Of a stretch of 64,000 bases of DNA, positions 52,643 through 62,106 are shown piece after piece. Position 1 is the first letter of the stretch. Each line of letters starts with the position of its first letter. The notes under the pieces were generated by a model. It was not told the DNA's origin, searched no databases, and saw only the letters and a list, made by a program, of their open reading frames with translations. This stretch comes from Armatimonadota bacterium. Lineage in GTDB: Bacteria; Armatimonadota; DTGP01; JAKQQT01. The stretch spans positions 1 to 64,000 of the forward strand of contig DASXVS010000019.1 in the NCBI GenBank assembly GCA_036504095.1, given 5' to 3'. The translations under genes and the position numbers were made by a program.

Positions 52643-55410
52643 GCCGGTGCTATGGCGACTTCGTCCAGCCACGCCTCGCCGGTACCGTCAAGCAAGAGCA
52701 CTATGCCGATATGCTCGGTAGCGGGCGGAAGCACCACTTCTTTGCTGTAAGCGGTCCAGTCGGCGTAACCGTGCAGGACCTGGGCCTGGATGAACTGGAT
52801 CGGCGACCAGATTGTGCTGTAGGCTTGCACGGCGACGTTCACTTTGACGTTTCCGGCTGACCTGGCGTATCCGGATAGCGTGAACCTCGCGCCGGCGCCG
52901 GCGTCCAGCGTTTGGGCCGTCTGCCCCATCGCATCGCCGCCCTCGCTCGCGACGCAGAGGGCCGCTGGACCGATCTTGAACGTTTTGGTGTCCCGCGACA
53001 CCCTGATCTTGCCGCGGCCGACCCACTGGGTATTCCACGAGGTCGGAACCTCCTGCCCGTCGGTCATAGAGCCGTTCTGCAGCGCGATCGGCCTTTTGGC
53101 AGGATCGACCGGTTCCGGTGTGCCGTCAACCGCAGCGAAGCGCGAGTCCTCAGCCGTGTTCTGATAGTGGCGGCCTTTCGGAATGTAGTCCTTGGGCCAC
53201 TTGCCGGTGAAGAAGCCGCGGCCGAACGAACCGAAGACCATATATTCCGGAGCGAAGGGGTTGAACGCGATCGCGTGTCCGCGCAGCATCGCGAGGCCGT
53301 TGTTCGCCTGCTCGAACGTTGCGCCGCCGTCGCCGCTCACCCACACGCCAGATTCGTGTCCGTACTCCACATACGGATCTGTACTCGTCGTGAATGCGAT
53401 GCGCTTCGGGTTCGTCGGGTCCACGGCCACGTTCTTGATCCACTGGTCGTCCCAGAGCCGGGTCCACTTTCCCTCGGCGTAACGCCAGAGGCCGCCGCGA
53501 GCACCCTTGTCTGCTGCGACGTAGAGGCGGCCCAGACCGTCGACCACCATGCGTCCGGCCTGGTGCGGACCGCCGATCGCGCTGAAGTGCTCTCCGTCCT
53601 CGGTGCGGTAGACGTCCTTCTCGCCGGAGACGAAAAAAACGCTCGCCTTTCGCGGATCAGCGGCGATCCACGCCAGGCCGGGACCGCGGTGAACGATGCT
53701 CCAGTGGTCGCCGCTATCTGCGGAGTGGTACAGGCTCCCGCTGATCACCACCCACACCTTCTCCGGCTTGTCGGGCCGGGCATAAATGCCTCCGGTGGTA
53801 CCGGGGTCGCTGAATTCGGGCAGGCCGTGGTCCTTGCCCGTCACCGTGTCCCACGTCTTCCCGTCCCTGGTTCGAACGACGCTGACGTTCCGGCCGAACT
53901 GGCCGGTGGTAACGTAGACGTGTCTGCCAGCTAAACTCGCGTCGTTGCCGCCGCCCCACGGCGATGGCTCGGCGCCGCGAAAGGTCCATGTCCTCAGGCC
54001 GTCCGTGGATTCCCAGCACTTGCCGGCGTCCATCGCCAGCAGAACGGCATGTCCCTTCAGATTCGGGTCGAACCGGAAATTCATGCTGCACAGGCCGGAG
54101 AAACCGCGACCCTTGAAAGCGCCGTTTCCCGCAGGATCTGACGAGGCGGAGGCCCACGTATTGCCGCCATCCCGCGTGATGATCATCTCTTCGGCGCCGG
54201 CGCCGAGGCACACGTTCGGGTTCTTCGGGTCCACTGTCAGGCAGGGCTCTCCAATGCCGGCGGGGTATGCAGCGCGAATCTGGAAAAGGGACTTGCGAGC
54301 CGGATCGCCGCTCTCTGTGCCAACATTCATCTTCGTGGCGACCGCTTTCCAGTTCCGCCCTCCGTCCCTGGTGGCGTAGAGCGTGCCGGTGTCCCACGCC
54401 GTGTCCGACACGTACATGATGTCAGGGTTGCTTTCGGCGACGGCGAACCCCTTGTAACTTGAGGTGAAGACGCTTTGAGCGTGGGCGACCTGGCGAAGTC
54501 CGTTCGAAATGGACGACCAGTGCCGGCCCCCGTCCGGCGACTTGAACACACCGCCGGGAATGCATTTCCCGCCCGGGGTTTCAGGAGACGGGGAGAGCGA
54601 GACGAACACGGTGTCTTTGTTCTTCGAATCGACGAAGACGCGCTCTACGTTGAGATGGGGGAGACCGGTGTTCCGCCGCTCCCATGACTTGCCGCCGTCC
54701 GTGCTGGCCCAGAATCCGTTGGCATCCGTGGTGGCATAGAGGGGGAAGGGGGGGGCCTGTCTGCCCCAAGCCGCGCCTACGATGTTGAGTCCTCTCGTCC
54801 CGTCCCCGGTAAGGGTGGTGAGGCGCTTCCAGTTCATGCCGGCGTCGGCGCTGTCCCATACGGCGCCCCATACGTCGGCGCCGTGAACATCCCATCGCCG
54901 TGACGAACCGCCGAAGGCCAGCAGGTGCCTGGAGTCGCGCGGGTCGAAGAGCACCTTCTCTATCGGCGCCGTGTATCCGAAGTCGCGTTGTGGCCCGGGC
55001 ATCCCGGCGCGGCGTTCGTGCCAGTTGCGCCCGCCGTCCGTGGAGAGCCACGGTCCGCCCATAGTGCCGGCCCAAACGGTGTTGGGGTCAGTCGGGCTGA
55101 ACGTGATATCGCCGATCTCATATGACTTCAGGCCGAAAGTTGCCTGCCAGGTCTGCCCGCCGTCAGTTGTCAGTCCGATACCCAGCATATCGCCGCCCGT
55201 GAGCATGCGCCTGGCGTCGAACGGGCTGATGGCGACCGATGTATTAGCGCCGCCGCTTCCGGGCTCGCCCATTGGCTGCCACTTGATCGGCGAAGCACCG
55301 CCTGCCGGGCCGAACGCCAGAAGCAGAGAGAGAACCGAGAGCGATGTCGCGATTGTTCCGGGTAGTCTTATGGTTTTGCAATCCCGAATCCTGAACCCCG
55401 AACCCCTCAC
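52630..55410 (-). CDS. Large exported Asp-box propeller protein (sortilin/GH74-like)
   Basis: The product of about 926 residues has a signal-like N-terminus (TIATSLSVLSLLLAFGPAGGA). At least seven Asp-box (BNR) motifs of the form S/T-x-D-x-G-x-x-W follow, such as STDGGRNWHER, STDGGKSWERR, TRDGGRNWKAV and HSADSGDHWSIV. They form one or two seven-bladed propellers as in xyloglucanase GH74 and VPS10 proteins. The C-terminal 170 residues look like a carbohydrate-binding jelly roll (TLSGYARSAGNVKVNVAVQAY). GTG 55410 is preferred over 55422 because AAGGAG then has usable spacing. It interrupts the DUF1638/UroD operon between heptamer arms. The substrate is unknown. Confidence 0.8.
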   Translation of the reverse strand: MRGSGFRIRDCKTIRLPGTIATSLSVLSLLLAFGPAGGASPIKWQPMGEPGSGGANTSVAISPFDARRMLTGGDMLGIGLTTDGGQTWQATFGLKSYEIGDITFSPTDPNTVWAGTMGGPWLSTDGGRNWHERRAGMPGPQRDFGYTAPIEKVLFDPRDSRHLLAFGGSSRRWDVHGADVWGAVWDSADAGMNWKRLTTLTGDGTRGLNIVGAAWGRQAPPFPLYATTDANGFWASTDGGKSWERRNTGLPHLNVERVFVDSKNKDTVFVSLSPSPETPGGKCIPGGVFKSPDGGRHWSSISNGLRQVAHAQSVFTSSYKGFAVAESNPDIMYVSDTAWDTGTLYATRDGGRNWKAVATKMNVGTESGDPARKSLFQIRAAYPAGIGEPCLTVDPKNPNVCLGAGAEEMIITRDGGNTWASASSDPAGNGAFKGRGFSGLCSMNFRFDPNLKGHAVLLAMDAGKCWESTDGLRTWTFRGAEPSPWGGGNDASLAGRHVYVTTGQFGRNVSVVRTRDGKTWDTVTGKDHGLPEFSDPGTTGGIYARPDKPEKVWVVISGSLYHSADSGDHWSIVHRGPGLAWIAADPRKASVFFVSGEKDVYRTEDGEHFSAIGGPHQAGRMVVDGLGRLYVAADKGARGGLWRYAEGKWTRLWDDQWIKNVAVDPTNPKRIAFTTSTDPYVEYGHESGVWVSGDGGATFEQANNGLAMLRGHAIAFNPFAPEYMVFGSFGRGFFTGKWPKDYIPKGRHYQNTAEDSRFAAVDGTPEPVDPAKRPIALQNGSMTDGQEVPTSWNTQWVGRGKIRVSRDTKTFKIGPAALCVASEGGDAMGQTAQTLDAGAGARFTLSGYARSAGNVKVNVAVQAYSTIWSPIQFIQAQVLHGYADWTAYSKEVVLPPATEHIGIVLLLDGTGEAWLDEVAIAPASNP
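55379..55406 (-). repeat. Right heptamer arm beside the propeller gene
   Basis: Four 7-base units (CAATCCC, GAATCCT, GAACCCC, GAACCCC) end exactly at the stop codon (55407-55409) of the UroD-like gene. Read inward they are GGGGTTC-type, mirroring the TTCAGGG units at 52615. The arm codes for the first residues of the propeller protein as read from its GTG. Confidence 0.65.
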
Positions 55411-56504
55411 GAGTACACGCACTCCTTCGCGGCATCCGCATAGGCCTGCAGGTTATCGACCGGTATATGGAAGAAATGGTCGCTGGGGCTCATGATGTAG
55501 CCCCCGTTGGGGCCATAGGCGTCGAACTGTTCGTGCACATGTCGGAAGATGTCCTCGCGCGTGCCGATTTCCAGCACGTTGCTCTGGTCAATGCCTCCGA
55601 TGAGCGCCACCTTGTCGCCGATTCGTTCTTTCATTTCCGCCGCGCGCGCGTCGCCACCCATTGTTTTCGGGGTCAGGGTCTCGGCCGCGTCGCAGCCGGT
55701 TTCCACGATGAGTTCCAGGATCGGCATCATTCCGCCGCAGGTGTGGTAGACCACCCGATGCCCTAGGCTGTGGAGCAAATCGTGCATCTTGCGGTCATAC
55801 GGGAGGCAGAATTCCTTGAAGTATTTCGGCGAGATAACCGTGGAGGATGCGGCGCCGCCACCGGTTTCGACCAGGTCAATCGGGGCGCCATCCAGGTTCT
55901 CCAGGATCCACTTCTCCTTCTTCTTCCAAAGGACTTCCAGGAACTCGTGCACCCAGCCGGGGCTGTCCGCCGCGGCCATAATCATCTCTGTCGTCCCCAT
56001 GAGGCACACGGCGTGCTGCCATGGGCCGGCCTGATCGCCCCACACGCTGCTACGCATGATGCCGTCATCACCCATCTCGTCAAAGTCGCGCTGAAGCGAT
56101 GCCACGTCCAGTTTGGGAGCCGGCATATAGCGCTCGATCAGCTCCAGGTCTTCCTCACGCTTTACCAGATGTGTAGTGATAAATCCGGTAATCTCATTGC
56201 TGCCGAGGGTGTAGTCGAGTTTGCCGCCCGGCGTCGTGACAACGTACTGAGTGAGCGTTTCGCCCGCGGGCGCGTCAAGGCTGTGGGCTTCCACCGCCCA
56301 TTTGGGGTTCGGCTTGTCCACATACGGCAGACGGCCGAGCGAAGCATCGAGCCCGAATTTTCGGAATGCCTCGATGTCGCTGATGCCGCCCAGATAGTGG
56401 TTCAGGTGGTACGGCTGCCACTGGTGAACGCTGGCGGGCACCCGATCGGGAACGCCTCCATCCAGCGCGGTGAGCAAACGCTCTCTCGATGTCATTTCTT
56501 TCAC
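55407..56504 (-). CDS. UroD-like (MtaA/CmuA superfamily) protein, H-x-C type
   Basis: A 365-residue member of the UroD/MtaA/CmuA superfamily. The start is GTG 56504 (KEMTSRERLLTALDGGVPDRVP), overlapping the previous stop as GTGA and preceded by GGAG. The core LLHSLGHRVVYHTCGGMMPILELI carries the H-x-C pair that binds zinc in MtaA, and ETLTPKTMGGD and IGGIDQSNVLEIGTREDI follow. Its family moves methyl groups between corrinoid and thiol. It is the last of the leftward operon before the propeller interruption. Confidence 0.88.
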   Translation of the reverse strand: MKEMTSRERLLTALDGGVPDRVPASVHQWQPYHLNHYLGGISDIEAFRKFGLDASLGRLPYVDKPNPKWAVEAHSLDAPAGETLTQYVVTTPGGKLDYTLGSNEITGFITTHLVKREEDLELIERYMPAPKLDVASLQRDFDEMGDDGIMRSSVWGDQAGPWQHAVCLMGTTEMIMAAADSPGWVHEFLEVLWKKKEKWILENLDGAPIDLVETGGGAASSTVISPKYFKEFCLPYDRKMHDLLHSLGHRVVYHTCGGMMPILELIVETGCDAAETLTPKTMGGDARAAEMKERIGDKVALIGGIDQSNVLEIGTREDIFRHVHEQFDAYGPNGGYIMSPSDHFFHIPVDNLQAYADAAKECVYS

Positions 56505-57652
56505 AGAATCTCCCCCGGGACGCGGGAATCCGGTTTCCTGTCCGCCAGCAACGGCCGCATATTCGGCAGACCCTTGCCCCAGACGCGACGCGCCTCATTT
56601 ACATAATACGCGTAATTGGAGAGTGAAACGTCGGGCGGCACGCGGTGATCCGGCAGCGGGATATATCCGCCTTCTTCGACAAGCGGCGCCAGGCGCTCCA
56701 CCTCAGCGGAGATCGTCGGGTAACTCTGGGCGAGCGTAACCTTGGAAACGCCGCCGATCATCAGCAGTTCTTTGCCGTAGGTCTTCCGGAAGGCGACCGG
56801 ATCGGCGCCCCAGACGCCGATTTCAATGGGGAACATGCAGTTCACTCCCGCATCGAGCCACAGCGGGAGCAGATGGGTGATCTCGCCATCGCAGTCCAGC
56901 ACGGAGACGTCTACTCCGTGTTTCCTCAGCAGGGAGGTAATCCGCTTGTAGTGCGGGACAAGCACTTGCTTGAAGATGGCTGGTGACAGCAGCGGCCCGC
57001 CCCGGTAGCACATATCTTCCCACCAGGAAGCGTAGTCGATCTGGACACCCGATTCAAGGACCGGCGTGATCGTGGCGATGATGCAATTCGCGACGGTCTC
57101 AACCATTTCCTCGAAAAACGGCCGGTCATCATAGACGAGCATGGAGAGGTTCTCCATGCCCATCCAATTCCGGATCCAGCCATACAGGGATCCGCAGTTC
57201 AGGCCGATCGGGTAGTCGCGATTCGGATCGGAGTAGCGCTTCACGCGCTCGGTCCAATCGGCGGGATATCGCCCGGGCGTCGCGGGGTCGAGCCGCGGGA
57301 GGAACTCCCGCTTCCAGGACTCGCGGTCGGTGAGCGTGTGCCCGATCTGGCGGGGAATGGAACCCATGAACTTCCCGCGTTCCTTAAGCACTCCCTCCTC
57401 ATCGCGGACCAGCTCGGAATCGCCGTGATCCTCCACGACTTCATACGTAAACGCGGGGAACAGACCGGGGTTGATGCCCACGTCGATCCACTGGGGATCG
57501 GCGCCGAAGTAGTCGCTGGGATCGATGTCCTTCGGTAATCCCTGTTCCCGCCAGACGACGTAAGTCTCGTCCCAGAAGCCGAAATCCATGATGGGGCTTC
57601 GGTCCCGGGGCAGGTAGTGCATAGTTGCGTGGAAGCGTTCGCGTGCGTTCAT
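56501..57652 (-). CDS. UroD-like superfamily protein, D-x-D variant
   Basis: A 383-residue UroD-like protein. It opens MNARERFHATMHYLPRDRSP and has MEIGVWGADPVAFRKTYGKELLMIGGVSK, seen as FPIEIGVWGADPVAFRK, in the C-terminal barrel part. The metal segment reads HGVDVSVLDCDGEITHLLPLW, so the usual H-x-C is D-C-D, and a single His lies further on. It is the most divergent of the eight paralogues. It is six bases downstream of the methyltransferase at 57659 and coupled to the gene at 55407. Confidence 0.83.
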   Translation of the reverse strand: MNARERFHATMHYLPRDRSPIMDFGFWDETYVVWREQGLPKDIDPSDYFGADPQWIDVGINPGLFPAFTYEVVEDHGDSELVRDEEGVLKERGKFMGSIPRQIGHTLTDRESWKREFLPRLDPATPGRYPADWTERVKRYSDPNRDYPIGLNCGSLYGWIRNWMGMENLSMLVYDDRPFFEEMVETVANCIIATITPVLESGVQIDYASWWEDMCYRGGPLLSPAIFKQVLVPHYKRITSLLRKHGVDVSVLDCDGEITHLLPLWLDAGVNCMFPIEIGVWGADPVAFRKTYGKELLMIGGVSKVTLAQSYPTISAEVERLAPLVEEGGYIPLPDHRVPPDVSLSNYAYYVNEARRVWGKGLPNMRPLLADRKPDSRVPGEIL

Positions 57653-57658
57653 TGAAGT

Positions 57659-58546
57659 TTACTCCGTGCGATCCTTGCTGGATAGAGCGGTGGCGAGAGC
57701 GCGGATGAACTCAGGCGTGCTTCCGCAGCACCCGCCGATGAAAGACGCGCCGGCGTCAACCATCGCCAGCGATTCACTTACGAACTCCGCCGCGGTCATA
57801 GGGCAGACTGCCTTGCCATCTACCAGTTGCGGCGCCCCGGCGTTCGGTTTCATCCAGATCGGCAGGGTGGTCGCTGCCTTAAGCCTGCCACAGATGCCGC
57901 GCATGATATCGGCTGACGGACCGCAGTTCGCGCCGATGACGTCCGCCCCCGCTCGCTCCAGAGCCTCCGCCGCCTGTTCGGGGGTGACGCCCATCATCGT
58001 CCTGGCGCCGTCCTTGCCGGCGCCGAAGGCCATGCAGCCAACGACGGGCAGGCCCGTCTTTTTCGCGGCCGCTACAGCGATCGAGGCCTCCACCAGGTCG
58101 GACATCGTTTCGATGACCAGACCGTGAGCGCCGCCTTCAGCGAGCGCAGTGGCCTGCTCCTCAAACGACGCGACGACCTCGGCCTCGGAGACCTCACCCA
58201 TGGCTAGCATTGCGCCCATCGGTCCCATCGATCCAAAGACCAGAACGCCGTCCCCGGCGGCGCGGCGGGAGATGCGCGCTCCCTCCCGGTTGATTTCGGA
58301 AGCCTTGCCTCCCAGGCCATAGCGGGCGAGGGAAATGCGGGTCGCGCCGAAGGTGTTGGTGAGGATAATCCGGCTGCCGGCTTCCGCGTAGGCGCGGGCC
58401 ACCGCCTCGACCTTGTCCGGCTGTTCAATATTCCATGGGTCCGGGGACGCGCCGATCGGCAGGCCGCGCGCTTGAAGCTCCGTGCCCCATGCGCCGTCAG
58501 TTACCACCGGTGAATGTGTCAGCAATTGCTCGATGAGCGCGTTCAT
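57659..58546 (-). CDS. Homocysteine S-methyltransferase-like protein
   Basis: A 295-residue barrel with the zinc triad of the homocysteine methyltransferase domain (Pfam S-methyl_trans). The first Cys is in ADVIGANCGPSADI, and GGCCGSTPEFIRAL supplies the other two. VVTDGAWGTELQARGL and LTNTFGATRISLARYGL are also characteristic. This is the domain of BHMT, MmuM and the first domain of MetH. Paired with UroD-like genes it may pass methyl groups to a thiol. It has no corrinoid-binding domain. ATGA overlap with the next gene shows operon coupling. Confidence 0.92.
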   Translation of the reverse strand: MNALIEQLLTHSPVVTDGAWGTELQARGLPIGASPDPWNIEQPDKVEAVARAYAEAGSRIILTNTFGATRISLARYGLGGKASEINREGARISRRAAGDGVLVFGSMGPMGAMLAMGEVSEAEVVASFEEQATALAEGGAHGLVIETMSDLVEASIAVAAAKKTGLPVVGCMAFGAGKDGARTMMGVTPEQAAEALERAGADVIGANCGPSADIMRGICGRLKAATTLPIWMKPNAGAPQLVDGKAVCPMTAAEFVSESLAMVDAGASFIGGCCGSTPEFIRALATALSSKDRTE

Positions 58547-59736
58547 TGTGCTTCCCTCCGATATCCGTGGTCGCGTCCGGCTCGGTACATCGCTTCGGTG
58601 TTTTCAAGCGGCGTCCCCGGGCCGAGGTTGTTGCCCTCACGCAGTGTGAATCGCCCGCCGGACAGAATGCCTGTCTGTAGAATCCGGACCGTCTCGCCGT
58701 AGATCTCCTCCGGCGTGCCCGATCGCACGAGCTCGACATGCGGCCCGCCCTGAATCTCCGCATCCGGCCCGAGCTGCTCTCGAAGCCACGCGAAATCCAC
58801 CGGAAACCCGGTGTCGTATGATTGAATGCCAAGTTCACGCTGCAGCGTCGGGAAATGCCGCGTCGCGTCTCCGCAACAGTGTATGGCGCGGCGCCCGGTG
58901 GTGAAGACCTCATAAATGCGCTTGAGGTGTGGGAGGATGTGGCGCTTCAACATCGGAACGGAGATCATCGCGATGCTGTCGTCCATCCCGCCGCCGTTAA
59001 CCTCTGGAATCGGGACGCCGCACCGAGTGCGCCACGCCGTCATGCGCGAGATGGTGGCTTCCGTGATGAACGTCAGGAGCGTTTGTAGTCGCTCCCTCTC
59101 CAGGGCCATCGCCTCGCAGACCCAGGTTGGGCCAAAAAGCGCGCAGGCGACCGTCATGGGGCCATTGTATCCAACGCCGTACCAGGGCGGCAAGACCTCG
59201 ATGGGACGGTCCAGATACTCCTCCGAGGCCGCGCGTTCGACGAAGCGCTCGTGGTACTCCAGGCCTCTCGCCATGATGCCGCCGAACGGTTCCGGCAGCC
59301 CATTCTGCATCACGCGTTCCGGCGCGGCTTCGAACGCCTGCCGGGTGTCGGGAACCTCGCCATCCAGATATTCCACCGGGCAGCCGAACCAGGCCGGCTC
59401 CCAGTAGTTCTGAAAGTCGACGCTCACCTGCCAGCGCTCCGGGAGGCCGAGCCCGAGTTCCGCATCCTGCAGGATATTGAACCCCCGCCAGCGCGCAAAG
59501 CGGAGTTGCGCATCGAACATGACGTCAGGATCTTCCGTGTAAGTGCGGAAGGTCAGGCGTTCCGGGTTGGCGGCCGGGTTCGCCATGAAGAAACGTGTCG
59601 TCGTACCGACGATAATGGGCGTGCGTGTGGGTTGACCGTCCCGGTACGCGGCCCACATCTCGCGGACCTCCGCGTTGTGGGCTTCGAAATCGAATCCGGC
59701 CAGGCGATCGCCCGGGTTGACGGCGGACAGAGTCAT
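58543..59736 (-). CDS. UroD-like superfamily protein, H-x-C type
   Basis: A 397-residue protein and clear tandem paralogue of the next gene: both open with AGFDFEAHNAEVREMWAAY-type sequence and share FNILQDAELGLG. The metal segment is TTGRRAIHCCGDATRHFPTLQ, an H-x-C pair, and FPVDFAWLREQLGPDAEIQGGPHVELV marks the barrel end, here seen as QGGPHVELVRSGTPEEIYGE. It probably has a methyltransferase or decarboxylase-like role. It overlaps both neighbours by four bases. Confidence 0.86.
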   Translation of the reverse strand: MTLSAVNPGDRLAGFDFEAHNAEVREMWAAYRDGQPTRTPIIVGTTTRFFMANPAANPERLTFRTYTEDPDVMFDAQLRFARWRGFNILQDAELGLGLPERWQVSVDFQNYWEPAWFGCPVEYLDGEVPDTRQAFEAAPERVMQNGLPEPFGGIMARGLEYHERFVERAASEEYLDRPIEVLPPWYGVGYNGPMTVACALFGPTWVCEAMALERERLQTLLTFITEATISRMTAWRTRCGVPIPEVNGGGMDDSIAMISVPMLKRHILPHLKRIYEVFTTGRRAIHCCGDATRHFPTLQRELGIQSYDTGFPVDFAWLREQLGPDAEIQGGPHVELVRSGTPEEIYGETVRILQTGILSGGRFTLREGNNLGPGTPLENTEAMYRAGRDHGYRREAQ

Positions 59737-60920
59737 ATGTCGTCTGCCTTCCAGCCGTGCTCCCTTGCGGCCCGGTACATTGACTCCGTGTTCTCAACGG
59801 GGGTGCCGGGCGCCAGGTTGTTCCCCTCGCGAAGGACGAATTTGCCGCCGGTGAGCACGCCGGTCTGCAGTATTCGAACTGACTCGTCATAGACCTGCCC
59901 GGGCGTTCCGGCGTGCACGAGCTCAACATGCGGCCCGCCCTGAATGCACGCGTCAGGTCCGAGTTCTTCCCGGATGCGGGCGAAGTCTACCGGAAAGCCG
60001 GTGTCGAACCAGTTGATGTTCAGTTCATCCTGGAGGGTCTTGAAGTGCCGTGTGGCGTCGCCGCACAGGTGGATGCCGCGGCCGTACTGCGTGCCGAGAG
60101 CGTCGAAAACCATCTTGTGGAACGGCAGCACGTGCTCGCGGTACATCCGCGTTGATATCAGCGCGATACTGTCGTCGGCGTAGATGAAGCTGTCACGCTT
60201 CCGAGGTAAGCCTTCCCGGGCGCGCCACGCCGTGACGCGTTCGATGGTCGCCTGCACAATGAAGTCGAACAGCTGGTGCAGCCTGTCCGGATCGGTTGCC
60301 ATTGTCGTGCAGACAAAATCGGCACCGAAGAGGTTGCACGCCACGGTCATCACGCCGTCCGAGCCGTAGCCGAAGCCCGGCATACGCGCCTCTATCGGCC
60401 GTCCCAGGTACTCTTCGCGGCTCGCGCGGTCCTTGAAGTACTGGTAGAATTCCCAACCGGTGGCGAGTGAGCCGCCGAACGGGTCCGGTAGACCATGTTC
60501 CATCACCCGCTCCGGGCAGTCCTCGAAATCCGGCCGGGTTGCCGGAACCTGGCCGTCCCTGAACTCGACCTCGCAGCCAAACCAGCCCGCCTCATAAGTG
60601 TTCTGAAAGTCGGGTGAGACCCACCAGGCTGTGGCAGGGAGACCCAGATCCGCGTCCTGCAAAATGTTGAACCTGACCCAGCGCTGAAACGCGATCTGCG
60701 CGTCGAACATGGCGTCCGGGTCTTCCATGTATTTCTGAAAGCTCGGTGCGCTGGCGCCGGCAACGGGGTCCAGAATAGAGAACCGCGTGTTTGTGCCCAC
60801 AATGACCGGCGTGCGGGTGGGGGACCCTGCCCAGAAAGCCTCCCACATCTCCTTTACCTCGGCGTTGTGCGCGTCGAAATCGAATCCATGGAGCCGGTCT
60901 GCGGGTGTAGATGGCGTCAT
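59733..60920 (-). CDS. UroD-like superfamily protein, H-x-C type
   Basis: A 395-residue tandem paralogue of the gene at 58543. The metal segment is QYGRGIHLCGDATRHFKTLQ (H-x-C), and CIQGGPHVELVHAGTPGQVYD and ILQTGVLTGGKFVLREGNNL are shared with the twin. Residues 90-140 keep FNILQDADLGLPATAWWV. The pair likely arose by duplication and may have diverged in substrate. Overlaps of four bases on both sides show one transcript. Confidence 0.86.
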   Translation of the reverse strand: MTPSTPADRLHGFDFDAHNAEVKEMWEAFWAGSPTRTPVIVGTNTRFSILDPVAGASAPSFQKYMEDPDAMFDAQIAFQRWVRFNILQDADLGLPATAWWVSPDFQNTYEAGWFGCEVEFRDGQVPATRPDFEDCPERVMEHGLPDPFGGSLATGWEFYQYFKDRASREEYLGRPIEARMPGFGYGSDGVMTVACNLFGADFVCTTMATDPDRLHQLFDFIVQATIERVTAWRAREGLPRKRDSFIYADDSIALISTRMYREHVLPFHKMVFDALGTQYGRGIHLCGDATRHFKTLQDELNINWFDTGFPVDFARIREELGPDACIQGGPHVELVHAGTPGQVYDESVRILQTGVLTGGKFVLREGNNLAPGTPVENTESMYRAAREHGWKADDI

Positions 60921-62089
60921 TCAGGTTTCCCCTGTTCGAAATACCGGATCGCGTCCGCCGCCACAGGCGCGATGTCCTGAGGAATGCTGCCGTTCCGCAG
61001 CGATTCCGTCGCCGCACACCCGGTAGCCACGGCATTCCGCGCCGCGATGGGCGAGGTTTTGGTCGTCCCGCCATCCCGCACGTATCGCAGGAACTCCTCT
61101 ACGATTCTAGGATCCGCGCCGCCGTGGCCGCCGCCATCCATCGGTTCCCGGAAACGGGCGTCCCCCTCGGACTGGTAGTGACAGCGGCGGTTCCACATGT
61201 GAACCTCGTTCTCGCCCAGGTTCTCGATCCGCCCTTCGGTCCCTATCACGGTGTAGTTCCGCCAGCCGTCCGGCGTGAAGTGGCACTGCTGGTACGATGC
61301 GAAGACGCCGTTGTCCAGTTGCATCAGGACCATGCTGAGGTCCTCGACGTCCATCACCGGGTTCATGCCCTTCTGTGAGAGCGGGGGCCAATTGTCGAAG
61401 GTCCACGACGCGTCACCGCGTTCGTCGGGCGTGTGCTTGTCTGCAATCCGGTCGTAGACTGTCAGGCCGCCCATGGCGGTCACGCGTTTGGAATACCCCC
61501 CACACACCCAGTGCAGGACGTCGATATCATGCGCGCCCTTTTGCAGCAGGAGGCTGGTGGATTTAGAGCGGTCGGCGTGCCAGTCCTTGAAGTAGGCGTC
61601 GCCACCATACCCGACGAAGTGGCGGCACCAACCCGCCTTCACCTCGCCGATGGCGCCGGAATCCACCAACTCCTTCATCTTCTGCACGAACGGCATGTGG
61701 CGCATGTTGTGCCCAAGGTAGAGCCTGCCTGCGTTGTCCACCGCTGCCTTGAGGATGCGGTCGCACCCGGCGGTGGTGATCGCCATCGGCTTCTCAAGGT
61801 AGACTGCCTTGCCGGCCTCCAGGGCCGCTACCGCCTGCTCTTCGTGCAGGAAATCGGGCGACGTGATGAAGACCGCGTGAACGTCTTCGCGCGCCAGGAT
61901 GTCGTGGTAGTCCCGCGTGGTCAGCGTGTCTTTGCCGAACTTTTCGCGGAAGAGCGCCAGTTCGCGATCGTTAATGTCCGCTGCCGCAACGAGGCGTGAG
62001 CCTGCATCGGGGAGATGGGCATGGTGCGCGAGGTAGCCGCGCCCGCCGGCGCCGATCAGTCCAATGTTGATTTCGCTCGTTGATGTCAT
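60917..62089 (-). CDS. Gfo/Idh/MocA family oxidoreductase
   Basis: The start is placed at ATG 62089 (MTSTSEINIGLIGAGGRGYLAHH), giving 390 residues; an in-frame GTG at 62101 is an alternative. Motifs are the Rossmann IGLIGAGGRG, ITSPDFLHEEQAVAALEAGK, VYLEKPMAITTAGCD, and GHNMRHMPFVQKMKELVDSG. A catalytic-type His is in GAHDIDVLHWVCGGYSKRV. It is a cytosolic NAD(P) sugar oxidoreductase, coupled by ATGA to the UroD-like gene. Its presence in a methyl-transfer-like operon suggests a sugar or inositol substrate. Confidence 0.93.
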   Translation of the reverse strand: MTSTSEINIGLIGAGGRGYLAHHAHLPDAGSRLVAAADINDRELALFREKFGKDTLTTRDYHDILAREDVHAVFITSPDFLHEEQAVAALEAGKAVYLEKPMAITTAGCDRILKAAVDNAGRLYLGHNMRHMPFVQKMKELVDSGAIGEVKAGWCRHFVGYGGDAYFKDWHADRSKSTSLLLQKGAHDIDVLHWVCGGYSKRVTAMGGLTVYDRIADKHTPDERGDASWTFDNWPPLSQKGMNPVMDVEDLSMVLMQLDNGVFASYQQCHFTPDGWRNYTVIGTEGRIENLGENEVHMWNRRCHYQSEGDARFREPMDGGGHGGADPRIVEEFLRYVRDGGTTKTSPIAARNAVATGCAATESLRNGSIPQDIAPVAADAIRYFEQGKPE

Positions 62090-62106
62090 TGTCTTGGTCA
62101 CGATCC

